Assembly: GCF_900605495.1 (NCBI RefSeq)
Contig: NZ_LR027603.1
Coordinates: 497,997 to 561,996 of the forward strand
Source: Bacilliculturomica massiliensis
GTDB taxonomy: Bacteria > Bacillota > Clostridia > Peptostreptococcales > Anaerovoracaceae
DNA: 64,000 bases
Direction: 5' to 3'
Part shown: one piece after another, positions 29,471-37,732 of the stretch
Numbering within the stretch: position 1 is the first letter of the stretch
Layout of the letters: every line of letters begins with the position of its first letter
Translations under genes and position numbers: made by a program
The notes under the pieces: generated by a model
Seen by the model: the letters and a program-made list of their open reading frames with translations, nothing else
The model's database searches: none
Told to the model about the DNA's origin: nothing

Positions 29471-29576
29471 TCTCTGCACATTCACGGAAACCGCGCGCCG
29501 CGGCCAGCGGCCCGGCGCGCCCAATATAAGATCCCTTCACGGAAGGGTCCGGGAAAGAGCAGTATTTACCGATGAG

Positions 29577-29613
29577 AAACGGCTTGATATGACATCATAT
29601 CAAGCCGTTTTTA
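29577..29613 (+). terminator. Terminator of the PFOR gene
   Basis: Perfect stem AACGGCTTGATATG with CATATCAAGCCGTT, followed by TTTTT. Confidence 0.85.
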
Positions 29614-29654
29614 GATCAGGATCGCGGGCCTGAAGAGAAAAGGAGTATACGTTT

Positions 29655-30020
29655 ATGAAATATCTCAAACAATTGCTGATCATTTTCCTGGCGACCTGTA
29701 TCGGCGAGATGATGAGATTCTTTATTCCGCTGCCCATTCCGGCCGGCATCTACGGCATGGTGATCATGCTGCTTGCGCTGATCACGGGGATCGTCAAGCT
29801 GGAAAACGTGAAAGAGACTGGAGAATTTTTGATCGAGATCATGCCGGTAATGTTTATCCCTCCGGCCGTAGGGCTCATCGACACGTGGGGACTGTTGTCG
29901 GACATATTTGTTCCCGTGATCGTGATCACGGTGATATCCACCTTTGTGGTCATGATCGTGACGGGAAAACTCACGGATCTCCTGCTCTCCAGGTCGAAAG
30001 GCGGTGCGGATATTGAATGA
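29655..30020 (+). CDS. lrgA: LrgA/CidA-family membrane protein (PftA-like)
   Basis: 121 residues with four membrane helices and the LrgA pattern FLATCIGEMMRFFIPLPIPAGIYGMVIMLLAL and MPVMFIPPAVGLID. LrgA/LrgB pairs were first described as holin-like regulators of murein hydrolase; in Bacillus subtilis and Streptococcus mutans they act in pyruvate uptake or efflux. The position just after PFOR favours a pyruvate role here. Its end overlaps the lrgB start by 17 bases, so the two are translated together. AAAAGGAG precedes the ATG. Confidence 0.9.
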   Translation: MKYLKQLLIIFLATCIGEMMRFFIPLPIPAGIYGMVIMLLALITGIVKLENVKETGEFLIEIMPVMFIPPAVGLIDTWGLLSDIFVPVIVITVISTFVVMIVTGKLTDLLLSRSKGGADIE

Positions 30021-30705
30021 TATTATACTGAGTTCCGCCACCATAGGGGTGGTCATCAGTCTGCTTGCCTATGAACTGGGAGCCTGGATGAAGAAGAAGT
30101 TCCGGTCCGGGATCTTTAACCCACTGATGATATCCATCGTGCTGACGATCATTTTTCTTCTGGCTTTTGGCATCGAATATGAAAATTACAATGCCGGTGC
30201 AAAATATCTGAGTTACCTGCTGACACCGGCTACGGTAAGTCTTTCGATCCCGCTGTACATGAAGCTGGATCTGCTGAAAAAACATCTTTGGGCTATTCTG
30301 GGAGGCATCCTGTCCGGCGTTCTCTCCGGTATGGTGTGCATTCTGGCTTTGGCCGCGGCGTTCGGACTGTCTCATGAGCAGTATGTGACCCTGCTTCCCA
30401 AATCCATCACGACGGCGATCGGGATCGGTATCGCGGAAGAGTACGGCGGCGTGGCGGCGATCACCGTGGCGGTGATCATCATCACCGGCGTGCTGGGAAA
30501 TATGACAGCGGAGTTTGTCTGCAGGACCTTTGGCATCAAATACGCCGTTTCCAGAGGCCTGGCCATCGGCACCGCGTCCCACGCCATCGGCACCGGCAAA
30601 GCCATTGAGATGGGAGAGACGGAAGGCGCCATGAGCGGCCTGGCCATCGCCGTGGCCGGTTTGATGACGGTAGCGGCCGCAGGGGTCTTTTCCGCGTTTT
30701 TATAG
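30004..30705 (+). CDS. lrgB: LrgB-family membrane protein (PftB-like)
   Basis: About 233 residues, the partner of LrgA, with around eight membrane helices and the LrgB blocks FNPLMISIVLTI, LLPKSITTAIGIGIAEEYGG and AIGTASHAIGTGKAIEMGETEGAMSGLAIAVAGLMT. The start is GTG at 30004 or TTG at 30013, both inside the end of lrgA. The pair probably forms a pyruvate (or related small-acid) channel beside PFOR; a holin-like role in autolysis is the alternative. A hairpin at 30722-30750 ends the operon. Confidence 0.92.
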   Translation: MRILNDIILSSATIGVVISLLAYELGAWMKKKFRSGIFNPLMISIVLTIIFLLAFGIEYENYNAGAKYLSYLLTPATVSLSIPLYMKLDLLKKHLWAILGGILSGVLSGMVCILALAAAFGLSHEQYVTLLPKSITTAIGIGIAEEYGGVAAITVAVIIITGVLGNMTAEFVCRTFGIKYAVSRGLAIGTASHAIGTGKAIEMGETEGAMSGLAIAVAGLMTVAAAGVFSAFL

Positions 30706-30721
30706 TATTTTGTGATACGGA

Positions 30722-30750
30722 AAAGACCGCCTCATTCTAAGGCGATCTTT
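30722..30750 (+). terminator. Terminator of lrgAB
   Basis: Stem AAAGACCGCCT with AGGCGATCTTT (one mismatch) and a 7-base loop. Confidence 0.6.
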
Positions 30751-30777
30751 ACAACTTAAGGTACGATATATGGAGGG

Positions 30778-31092
30778 TCATTCCGTCATGCCTTCCGGGG
30801 CGGACACAGTGGGAAGGCTGCTCAGATTGTTGTTCTGCGACCCGTCCGGTATGGACTTCAGGTACTCGGTCTCTCCGCGGTGAGCGATGCCCACGCCGGA
30901 AATGCCTCCCTGTCTGGCCAGAGAAATACATTCATCCTTTGTCAGGATCGTGTTGTCGGACAGCCGGTAGCCGGCGATGCGGCCGCTTTTTCTCACCAGT
31001 CCCGTGATCGTCCGGGCATTGCCGTCGGGCGTGGGAATGACGTCCAGCGTATTCTGGGCGAGAGCGGAATTCAAAATATTGTTGTTTTCCAT
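30778..31092 (-). CDS. Small DUF3892-type protein
   Basis: 104 residues with one compact block ITGLVRKSGRIAGYRLSDNTILTKDECISLARQGGISGVGIAHRGETEYLKS, which matches the DUF3892 pattern found in many Firmicutes. Function is unknown; there is no signal peptide or membrane helix. GGAG lies upstream of the ATG. It is a single gene convergent with lrgB. The 310 bases between it and pyrE hold AT-rich promoter sequence for both genes (TATAAT at 31321-31326 for pyrE, without a clear -35). Confidence 0.75.
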   Translation of the reverse strand: MENNNILNSALAQNTLDVIPTPDGNARTITGLVRKSGRIAGYRLSDNTILTKDECISLARQGGISGVGIAHRGETEYLKSIPDGSQNNNLSSLPTVSAPEGMTE

Positions 31093-31402
31093 AAGAGTTC
31101 TCCTCGCATAATCTCATATGCTCTTCTGTTCTGGATGTATTTTATAAGTTTGATCTCACTTGTCGAAGCAAGTTTATTTTGCGCGGCTGTCTTTATATTA
31201 TTAAGGTATATTTTTCATAACACAGAAATTTTAGCTGCGATGTTTTCAAACAGGTCCCCGGCAAGAAAAATATAAAAAGCGAGGTTGAAATGTCTTATTT
31301 TCTTTTTCGCCTCACTCCTGTATAATGATATAAGATAAGCGGCGGAAACTCGCGGCGGGCACGGCCTGAGCCGCCTGGGGAAAGAGAACAAGGGAGAAAA
31401 GT

Positions 31403-32089
31403 ATGAGCTATAAAAAAGAATTTATTGAATTCATGGTACGCTCCGGTGTGCTGACGTTCGGGGACTTTACCACTAAGAGCGGGAGAAAAACACCGTATTT
31501 TGTGAACACGGGAAATTATAAAACAGGAGCGCAGGCGGCCAGGCTGGGCAGTTTTTACGCACGCTGCATTGAGGAAAACATCGGGCAGGGAAAGATCAGC
31601 GGCCAGGTTACGGCGCTCTTCGGCCCGGCGTACAAAGGGATTCCGCTGGCGGTGGCGGCGTCCATCGCTCTGGCCACGGAGCACGGCAGAAACGTGAATT
31701 ATTGTTTCAACAGAAAGGAAGCGAAGGACCACGGCGAGGGAGGCACCATGGTGGGCTACAAGCTGCAGGACGGCGATCGGGTGCTGATCACCGAGGACGT
31801 CATTACGGCCGGAACGGCGGTACGGGAGTGTTTTCCCATACTGAAAGCTGCGGCCGACGTGACGGTGGAGGGACTGATCATCTCCGTGGACCGCATGGAA
31901 CGCGGCCAGGGAGAGCTCACAGCGATCCAGGAGATCGAGAAAGAATTCGGGATCAAGACCTACCCCATCGTCACCGTACGCGAGATCATCGACGCGATCC
32001 ACAATGTTCCCATCGACGGGAAGATCGTCATCGACGATGAAATGAGGGCAAAGATGGAGGCTTATCTGCAGCAGTACTGCGTAAAATAG
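31403..32089 (+). CDS. pyrE: Orotate phosphoribosyltransferase
   Basis: 228 residues, the enzyme that joins orotate to PRPP in pyrimidine synthesis. The PRPP-binding loop is ITEDVITAGTAVREC, the flexible catalytic loop is NRKEAKDHGEGG, and FGPAYKGIPLAVAASIAL and KTPYFVNTGNY are family blocks of the longer PyrE type. AGGGAGAAAAG precedes the ATG. It stands alone, away from other pyr genes. Confidence 0.96.
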   Translation: MSYKKEFIEFMVRSGVLTFGDFTTKSGRKTPYFVNTGNYKTGAQAARLGSFYARCIEENIGQGKISGQVTALFGPAYKGIPLAVAASIALATEHGRNVNYCFNRKEAKDHGEGGTMVGYKLQDGDRVLITEDVITAGTAVRECFPILKAAADVTVEGLIISVDRMERGQGELTAIQEIEKEFGIKTYPIVTVREIIDAIHNVPIDGKIVIDDEMRAKMEAYLQQYCVK

Positions 32090-32130
32090 GGGCCGGCGCG
32101 CCGTCCGGCTTACCGGGAAGTCTTGCATGT

Positions 32131-32200
32131 GCATGAATAGGCAGGGATAAGCAGGGATATGCAGAGACAAGCAGGGATAGGCAGGGATAAGCAGAGATAT
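32131..32200. repeat. Seven-fold 10-bp tandem repeat
   Basis: Seven consecutive 10-bp units of the form GCAGGGATAA or GCAGAGATAT after pyrE. The period is close to one helical turn. No function is known to me. Confidence 0.8.
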
Positions 32201-32229
32201 GCGGGCCTGAACTGAAGACGTGACAGAAT

Positions 32230-32290
32230 AAAAAAAACTCTTTTCGCCAAAGCTATTTTAAGGAAAACAGCCGGTGAAAGGAGTTTTTTT
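32230..32290 (+). terminator. Hairpin that ends pyrE and covers the next ribosome binding site
   Basis: AAAAAAACTCTTTTCGCC pairs with GGTGAAAGGAGTTTTTTT and is followed directly by the ATG at 32291. The right arm contains the AAAGGAG Shine-Dalgarno of the germination gene. The element can end transcription from pyrE or, if read from further upstream, hide the ribosome binding site. Confidence 0.6.
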
Positions 32291-33739
32291 ATGAAGGAAA
32301 CGGAGCAGGAAAGAAAGAGATCGTTTTTTGAGGAGGCGACGGCGTTCATGAAGCGGTACTTACCCGTGGATAAGAGCTTCGATGTGATCGAACGCGTCGT
32401 TGAGGTGGGAGGCCGCGCCACACATCTTTATTTCATAGATGGATTTATAAAGGATGAGCTGATGCAGCGGATCCTGACGGATTTCTTTAAGACCGCGCCG
32501 GCGGACATGGACAACATGCCCGCGGCAGGGGATTTCAGCAGGCTGAAGATACCTTACGTTGAAGTAGCGTTGGAGCCTGAACCAAAGAAGGCGGCGGATG
32601 CGGTGCTGTCAGGTCAGACAGCCATGCTGATCCAGGGTTATGAAGAGGTCATACTCATGGATCTGCGGACCTACCCCACCCGCGGGGTGGAGGAACCGGA
32701 GAAAGAAAAGACGCTGCGCGGTTCCAGGGACGGACTGGTGGAGACCATCGTGTTCAATACCGCGCTCATCCGCCGGCGTGTGCGCGATTCCGCCCTCATC
32801 TTCGACATGCATTCTGTGGGGAAGGTATCCAGGACAGACGTCTGTATCGGCTATATGGAGGGATTGGTGGATGAAAAGCTGGTGAAACAGCTGAAGGAGC
32901 AGCTGTCAAAACTGGATATGAAGAGCCTCACTGTGGGGGACCAGAGTCTGGTGGAAGCGCTGGGGTCGCTGCAGCAGGGGCGGAAAAGGAACCGCTCGGC
33001 AGGAAGCTTCTGGAATCCATTTCCCAAAGTGCGCTACACGGAACGGCCCGACGTTGTAGCCGCCCATTTGACGGAAGGAAAATTTGTTATTCTGGTGGAC
33101 AACAGTCCCACAGCCATGATCCTGCCCACAGGGCTTTTCGATTTTCTTCAGGATGTGGACGATTATTATTTTCCCATCGTGACGGGCAACTATTTCCGGT
33201 TCATCCGCAATATCACCATGCTGGTGACAGCCTTTATCACGCCGGTCTATCTGATGATCGCCATGGGCGATATTCCGCTTCCTGACGGGCTTTTGTTCAT
33301 CCTGCCGCAGGAAGCGTACAACATCCCACTGTTCTGGCAGTTCCTGCTGCTGGAACTGGCCGTGGACGGGCTGAAACTGGCATCGCTGAATACGCCCAGT
33401 GCGCTGGGCATGTCCCTTTCCGTCATCGGCGCGCTGATCCTGGGAGACTTCTCCGTCACCGCAGGGTGGTTTATACCTCAGTCGATCCTGCTCATGGCCA
33501 CAGTGGCGCTGGCGGGCTTTTCCCAGCCCAGCATCGAATTGAACTACGCGATCAAATTCATGCGCATGGGAATGCTGGTGGGCGTAGCCGCAGGCGGAAG
33601 TCTGGGATTTGCGGCGGCGGTGCTGCTGGAACTCGTCATGCTGTGCACGACCAAAACGATAACTGGGACTTCGTACCTGTACCCGCTGATCCCGTGGAAC
33701 TGGACAAAGCTGAAAGGGCTGATTTTCCGGACCAGGTAA
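32291..33739 (+). CDS. GerA-family spore germination receptor A-subunit (SpoVAF/GerAA-like)
   Basis: 482 residues. A hydrophilic N-terminal half of about 280 residues includes FIDGFIKDELMQRIL, LIQGYEEVILMDLRTYPTRGVEEPEKEKTLRGSRDGLVETIVFNTALIRRRVRD and FVILVDNSPTAMILPTGLFDFLQ. It is followed by about five membrane helices with the conserved VYLMIAMG...LPQEAYNIPLFWQFLLLELAVDGLKLA..TPSALGMSLSVIGALILGDFSV block. It acts in the inner membrane of the spore. No GerB or GerC subunit genes follow, which favours the SpoVAF type, although no spoVA gene is next to it. The ribosome binding site lies in a hairpin. Confidence 0.92.
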   Translation: MKETEQERKRSFFEEATAFMKRYLPVDKSFDVIERVVEVGGRATHLYFIDGFIKDELMQRILTDFFKTAPADMDNMPAAGDFSRLKIPYVEVALEPEPKKAADAVLSGQTAMLIQGYEEVILMDLRTYPTRGVEEPEKEKTLRGSRDGLVETIVFNTALIRRRVRDSALIFDMHSVGKVSRTDVCIGYMEGLVDEKLVKQLKEQLSKLDMKSLTVGDQSLVEALGSLQQGRKRNRSAGSFWNPFPKVRYTERPDVVAAHLTEGKFVILVDNSPTAMILPTGLFDFLQDVDDYYFPIVTGNYFRFIRNITMLVTAFITPVYLMIAMGDIPLPDGLLFILPQEAYNIPLFWQFLLLELAVDGLKLASLNTPSALGMSLSVIGALILGDFSVTAGWFIPQSILLMATVALAGFSQPSIELNYAIKFMRMGMLVGVAAGGSLGFAAAVLLELVMLCTTKTITGTSYLYPLIPWNWTKLKGLIFRTR

Positions 33740-34084
33740 GGGCCGAAGGGGGATATCAGTGCGAAAAGGGATGGAACAGGCGGTGGAGTTTTGCAGGGCG
33801 CATGGTGCCGGTCTGCTATCGGGGTGGAGAAGGGCCGTGGCGGGTGTATGGCGCCGGTCCGCGTCTGGGGGGAGTTGGTGTGGGCCGGCAGCGCCGATCC
33901 GCGTCGGGGGCTTGGTGTGGGCCGACAGCGGTGTGGGGCCGACAGCCGGTCCGCATCGGGGCGGCTGTGAGAGCGGTTCATGGCGCAGGTCGGACATGAA
34001 GGTTTATGGCGCCGGTCGGAGTGTGGGCCGGGGATCGGTCGGGCATCGGTCGGGCATCGGTCGGGCATCGGTCGTTGAACGTCT

Positions 34085-34256
34085 AATGGGTGAAAACAGT
34101 AAAAAAAATCAAATTTCACCTATATTTCAGCGAAAACAGGTGGGATTATCCAATAAATTACAGCAAAATAGGTGAAAAGCATTTAAATAATGTTTTTTCA
34201 CCTATTTTTGTGCCTTATTTATGCGAAACAAAGAAAAAATATGATATTTCACCCAT
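34085..34256. repeat. AT-rich element with nested TTTTCACCTAT inverted repeats, copy A
   Basis: The outer arms are ATGGGTGAAA (near 34085) and TTTCACCCAT (near 34247). The inner arms CAAAATAGGTGAAAA (34164-34178) and TTTTTTCACCTATTTTTG (34193-34210) form a strong stem. The same words occur at 47341-47510. The AT-richness contrasts sharply with the flanks. Confidence 0.6.
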
Positions 34257-34303
34257 CACTGGCTGAGGTTGCCGCAGCAGGCTTGTACTGTGGCTCAAAG
34301 AAA

Positions 34304-34340
34304 ATGGGAGAGCTGCAATTACTATTTGCAGCTCTCCCAT
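34304..34340. repeat. 15-bp perfect inverted repeat
   Basis: ATGGGAGAGCTGCAA and its complement around a 7-base loop, without a T-run. Confidence 0.65.
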
Positions 34341-34369
34341 CGTAAGACCGGATGTCTCTATATTGATCT

Positions 34370-34440
34370 GCTGCAAAACACAGTGTCAAGGTAGTCATTT
34401 GTTTTGAGGATGTCATTATGAGAACCCTGTGTTTTGCAGC
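34370..34440. repeat. 71-bp segment bounded by 14-bp inverted repeats
   Basis: GCTGCAAAACACAG at 34370-34383 and its complement at 34427-34440. Size and ends would fit a miniature mobile element or a stable hairpin; no direct target repeat was identified. Confidence 0.5.
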
Positions 34441-34524
34441 GGTATGGCTGTTATATTTGATCCGTTTCCGCAGATGCCGAACCGCCGGCCGTCGGCGGTT
34501 CTGACGGAACAGCCGACGGAGATG

Positions 34525-34800
34525 GAACCCGCGGCAGCAACAGAACCCGCGGCAGCAACAGAACCCGCGGCAGCCGTGGAACGGCCGAAGACGAACAGCT
34601 GCAGCCGCGAAACGACCCACAGAGACGGAACCTCCGCCGGCCGTGGAATGCCCGGCAGCTGTGAAACGCCCGCCAGCAACAGAACCCGCGGCAGCAACAG
34701 AACCCGCGGCAGCCGTGGAACGGCCGAAGACGAACAGCTGCAGCCACGGAACGACCCACAGAGACGGAACCTCCGCCGGCCGTGGAATGCCCGGCAGCCG
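34525..34800. repeat. GC-rich 18-bp and 139-bp repeat array
   Basis: Units of GAACCCGCGGCAGCAACA are repeated two to three times at 34525-34574 and again from 34682. The whole block of about 120 bp recurs with a period of 139 bp. Because 139 is not a multiple of three, the Ala/Pro/Thr-rich frame of copy one becomes an Arg/Gly/Asn frame in copy two, so it may be the ruin of a low-complexity linker. Confidence 0.75.
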
Positions 34801-34838
34801 GGGATCAAAGGCGGCGATTCACGGGATACAGCCGGCGC

Positions 34839-35957
34839 CTAGGCCAGCTCGGCAAGCCCTTTGAACACGGTGACTGCGGTCTCGATGATCTCATCGCGGA
34901 AGTCAAACTCCACCGTGTGCACCTGCGGATAGTCCTCGCCGTTTCCTATGAAGCAGATCGCGCCTCTGGTCTGTTTGAGATAGTGGCCAAAGTCTTCCGA
35001 TCCGCGGAAGGGTTCTTCCATGATAATGCTCTTGATCCCCTGTTGTTCGCAGACCTTCAGGATCTCGTCCACGCTCTGCTGGTCGTTCGAGGTCATGGGG
35101 AAGCAGTCGCAGTAGGAGAAGCTGCACTTGAGTCCGTACAGTTCTGCCTGATGCCGGGCGATCTCTTCCAGATTCTGCTGAAGCCGGTCCAGTTCATCCT
35201 CGTATACGGCGCGGATGGTGAGCAGCAGGTCGCCGTTGCTGGCGGATACGCCGAAGGCGCGCTCTCCCACGTCGATCTGGATCACCGTGCAGAGTACCAT
35301 ACCTTTATTGTTTTCCGGGGAGGTCAGCTCCGGGATGGCGTCCACCAGCTTGGCGATAGCGAAAGCGGGATTGACGCCGAACTCGGGCTGGCTGGCGTGT
35401 GTGGGAACGCCCTCCATGTGGATGGTCATGCCGCGGGAAGCGCAGTTGGTGGTACCTACGCGCAGGTTGACTGATTTGAATTCCATGCCGCTCATGTTGT
35501 GGAAGGCATAGATAGCGGAGATATTGTTCTCTTTGATGAATACGGCGGCCTGCTCCGCTCCGTCGCCTGTCTCTTCTGCGTGCTGGAACAGGAAATAGAT
35601 ATTTTTGTCTGCGCCTGTTTCGTTGATCTCCAACGCGAAGCAGGCCAGACTGGCGCTGTGTCCGTCGTGGCCGCATTTATGGCCTACGCCGGGGAACTGG
35701 GACTGATAGGGCGCGTCGATCTCATCGGCGATGGGAACGGCGTCGAAATCAGCGCGGAAAGCGATGCTGTCTTTGTTTTCTCCCGCGCGGTAGACAGCGT
35801 AGAACCACAGACCGCGGTCCACGATCTCCAGGGTGGTGTGCTCCTTGAGAAAATCGATCAGATGCTGTTTGGTCCAGCTCTCATGGTTGGACAGTTCAGG
35901 ATGCCGGTGCAGCTCGTGGCGGAGCTGCGTGGCCAATTCAAGATGTTTTCGATTCAT
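34839..35957 (-). CDS. M20-family amidohydrolase / N-acyl-amino-acid hydrolase
   Basis: About 372 residues of the M20D amidohydrolase type. Metal-binding and catalytic blocks are visible as RADFDAVPI, GVGHKCGHDGHSA and FQHAEETGDGA, and the lid domain as NCASRGMTIHMEGVPTHAS. Family members cleave N-acetyl or N-acyl groups or small peptide bonds of amino acids and are dimeric cytoplasmic metalloenzymes. I chose ATG at 35957 (MNRKHLELATQLRHELHRHPELS), because AAAAGGA lies upstream and the family begins this way. It is followed upstream by the hydroxyacid dehydrogenase on the same strand, so it may be the distal gene of the same sigma-54 unit. Confidence 0.9.
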   Translation of the reverse strand: MNRKHLELATQLRHELHRHPELSNHESWTKQHLIDFLKEHTTLEIVDRGLWFYAVYRAGENKDSIAFRADFDAVPIADEIDAPYQSQFPGVGHKCGHDGHSASLACFALEINETGADKNIYFLFQHAEETGDGAEQAAVFIKENNISAIYAFHNMSGMEFKSVNLRVGTTNCASRGMTIHMEGVPTHASQPEFGVNPAFAIAKLVDAIPELTSPENNKGMVLCTVIQIDVGERAFGVSASNGDLLLTIRAVYEDELDRLQQNLEEIARHQAELYGLKCSFSYCDCFPMTSNDQQSVDEILKVCEQQGIKSIIMEEPFRGSEDFGHYLKQTRGAICFIGNGEDYPQVHTVEFDFRDEIIETAVTVFKGLAELA

Positions 35958-36075
35958 AACGCTATTATCCTTTTCTGAAGCTTCAATTCTGTAATGCAAT
36001 TCCTTGCATACGTTCCGATCAATGCATATGTGTTAAATGCAGATATGTTTTTCCACATGCGTTCAGCCTGCATGT

Positions 36076-36153
36076 GCCAGGTCACATTGCCAGGTCACAT
36101 TGCCAGGTCACATTGCCAGGTCACATTGCCAGGTCACATTGCCAAGTCACATT
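36076..36153. repeat. 13-bp tandem repeat, six units
   Basis: Six head-to-tail copies of GCCAGGTCACATT (the last with one change), with two or three broken copies up to about 36195. It fills most of the 330-base gap between the M20 gene and the dehydrogenase gene. Confidence 0.88.
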
Positions 36154-36286
36154 GCCAGGTCCACATGCGCTAGGTCTACATTGCCAGGTCCACATGCGTT
36201 CCACTCTAATACTTTGTGTTTACATACAATGCGTACACATATGCTCCATTTACATACACTCCGCTGGCTGCAGGCCAGCGTTCCGC

Positions 36287-37264
36287 TTACCTCGATGTTT
36301 TGACCCCGTTGACGATCTGCGCTTTGTCGTATTCTCCATTCAGGAAGTGAAGGACGTTCTGCGCCGCTTCGATCCGGCCGTCCCGGACGGATTCCTGAGA
36401 GAACCAGGCAATGTGGGGCGTCAGGATCACGTCGTCTCTGCTGGCAAAGGGGTGGTTGGTAATGTCCGGGAATTCCGCTTCCACTACATCCGCCGCGTAA
36501 TAACGGATCTTGCCGGAATCCAGAGCGTCGATCACGGCCTCTTCGTCCACCAGGGAGCCGCGGGCGGAATTGATGAAGATGGTGTTGCCCTTTAGCATGT
36601 CGAGGTGTTTCTTATTCATTATTTTGACCGTGTCGTCGTTCAGGGGCAGATGGATACTCACGATATCCGCAGTGGACAGAACTTCTTCCATGCTCACCAG
36701 CTCTGCTCCCAGTTCCGCAGCGGTCTGAGGGCTCACATAGGGATCGTAGGCGATGACTCTGGGGCCGAAGGGCTTCAGTCTCTGCGTGATCAGCCGCGGA
36801 ATGTTGCCGAAACCCAGGAGACCTACGGTCTGCGATCCAAAACGCCGCATTTCGGGGAAGAGATCGTACTGCCACTGCTTGTCGATATGTACGCTGTTGT
36901 TGAACTGCTGGATCCTGCGGTTCAGGCTCAGCATGGTTCCCACTGCGTAGTCGGCCACCTCCTGCGTACAGTATTTGGAAATATGAGAAACAGCCACGCC
37001 TTTTTCGCGGGCGTAATCCACGTCGGCGAAGTTGAAGCCGATAGTCTTGAAAGCCACCAGTTTCAGATTGGGGAGACTGTCCAGGACCCGCTTTGTGATG
37101 GGATCGTATCCGATAATGATCGCATCGGCATCCTGACAGTTTTTGATGACCTGATCTTCATCCTGATTACATTCCCGAAGCTCGACGTCGGCTACTCCTT
37201 TCAGGACTTCCTGTTCTAATGTGACGCCCTCTTGAAACGTAAAAGTTCTGACTACTTTGTACAT
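36287..37264 (-). CDS. D-isomer-specific 2-hydroxyacid dehydrogenase
   Basis: About 325 residues. The NAD-binding domain shows VGLLGFGNIPRLITQRLKPFGPRVIAYDPY; catalytic-domain blocks are IFINSARGSLVDEEAVIDAL, and TPHIAWFSQES holds the active-site His. It reduces a 2-oxo acid to a D-2-hydroxy acid with NADH, or the reverse. I chose ATG at 37264 with GGAGG 10 bases upstream; TTG at 37273 is too close to it. It has its own sigma-54 promoter (37332-37349) facing away from the aminotransferase. The neighbours suggest that it handles the 2-oxo acid made by that aminotransferase. Confidence 0.93.
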   Translation of the reverse strand: MYKVVRTFTFQEGVTLEQEVLKGVADVELRECNQDEDQVIKNCQDADAIIIGYDPITKRVLDSLPNLKLVAFKTIGFNFADVDYAREKGVAVSHISKYCTQEVADYAVGTMLSLNRRIQQFNNSVHIDKQWQYDLFPEMRRFGSQTVGLLGFGNIPRLITQRLKPFGPRVIAYDPYVSPQTAAELGAELVSMEEVLSTADIVSIHLPLNDDTVKIMNKKHLDMLKGNTIFINSARGSLVDEEAVIDALDSGKIRYYAADVVEAEFPDITNHPFASRDDVILTPHIAWFSQESVRDGRIEAAQNVLHFLNGEYDKAQIVNGVKTSR

Positions 37265-37331
37265 GATACTCAATCCTCCGTTTTCTTTAAAAACTAAAAA
37301 GCACCCGTTTACTTCCGGTACTTTGCCTAAT

Positions 37332-37349
37332 ACGCAAATTCAGTGCCAA
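37332..37349 (-). promoter_or_regulatory. Sigma-54 promoter of the 2-hydroxyacid dehydrogenase
   Basis: On the minus strand TTGGCACTGAATTTGCG fits the -24/-12 consensus, with GG and GC separated by 10 bases. The transcript would start near 37322. Confidence 0.75.
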
Positions 37350-37447
37350 CGTCAAAATAAAAGGATCCGCTGTTTTTTCTTACATTATATTAACACGTTT
37401 GTCGGGAAAACGGCCTGCGGACGTGAACAGCTGATCGTCGTTTCGAT

Positions 37448-37587
37448 CGTAAAATGATGCAATAATTTTACCCGCGGGTAAAGCAGGATTTTATCGCGGC
37501 GGCCGCCTTTGTGAAAACTACAGGATTTCCAGTTAATGGACAAATGCGCAGTCAATTTTTTACCCGCCGTAAAATGCTGTTTTACGG
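37448..37587. promoter_or_regulatory. Probable enhancer sites for the sigma-54 activator
   Basis: Three related dyads lie between the divergent sigma-54 promoters: TTTACCCGCGGGTAAA (37467-37482), TTTTAC-N5-GTAAAA (37558-37574), and CCGTAAAA-N5-TTTTACGG (37567-37587). A half-site CGTAAAA occurs near 37448. They sit about 145-265 bp from the left start and 170-290 bp from the right start, the usual distance for enhancer-binding proteins. The protein at 40557-41969 is the obvious candidate. Confidence 0.65.
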
Positions 37588-37732
37588 CGGCGGATGGGTC
37601 TGTTACGGAGAAAGAACTGCGGCATGGACCACGGAAACCTTTCCGGCAGAGAAATTAAAAAATTTGAAACCATTTGAATTCTCACTGTGGGCGCACTTTT
37701 TACGTGATTTTTTTCGGTGATAAAATCCGCGA

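Larger units (their letters stand above)
33740..34838. other. Gene-poor, repeat-rich stretch
   Basis: About 1.1 kb without a convincing gene. Bases 33800-34080 hold GC-rich degenerate repeats of GGCGCCGGTC-like and GTGTGGGCCG-like pieces, ending in four 11-bp units of GGGCATCGGTC at 34030-34073. Bases 34085-34256 form an AT-rich element with nested inverted repeats. Bases 34304-34440 hold two long inverted repeats, and 34525-34800 is an 18-bp and 139-bp repeat array. Reading frames exist but change frame between copies, so they are unlikely to be translated. Confidence 0.7.

Noticed and set aside
34249-34842. Several overlapping low-complexity frames on both strands
   Set aside because: They run through 18-bp and 139-bp repeats, change frame between copies and lack ribosome binding sites.
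36076-36195. Tandem repeat considered as a CRISPR array
   Set aside because: Units of 13 bp follow head to tail with no spacers, and no cas genes are present.
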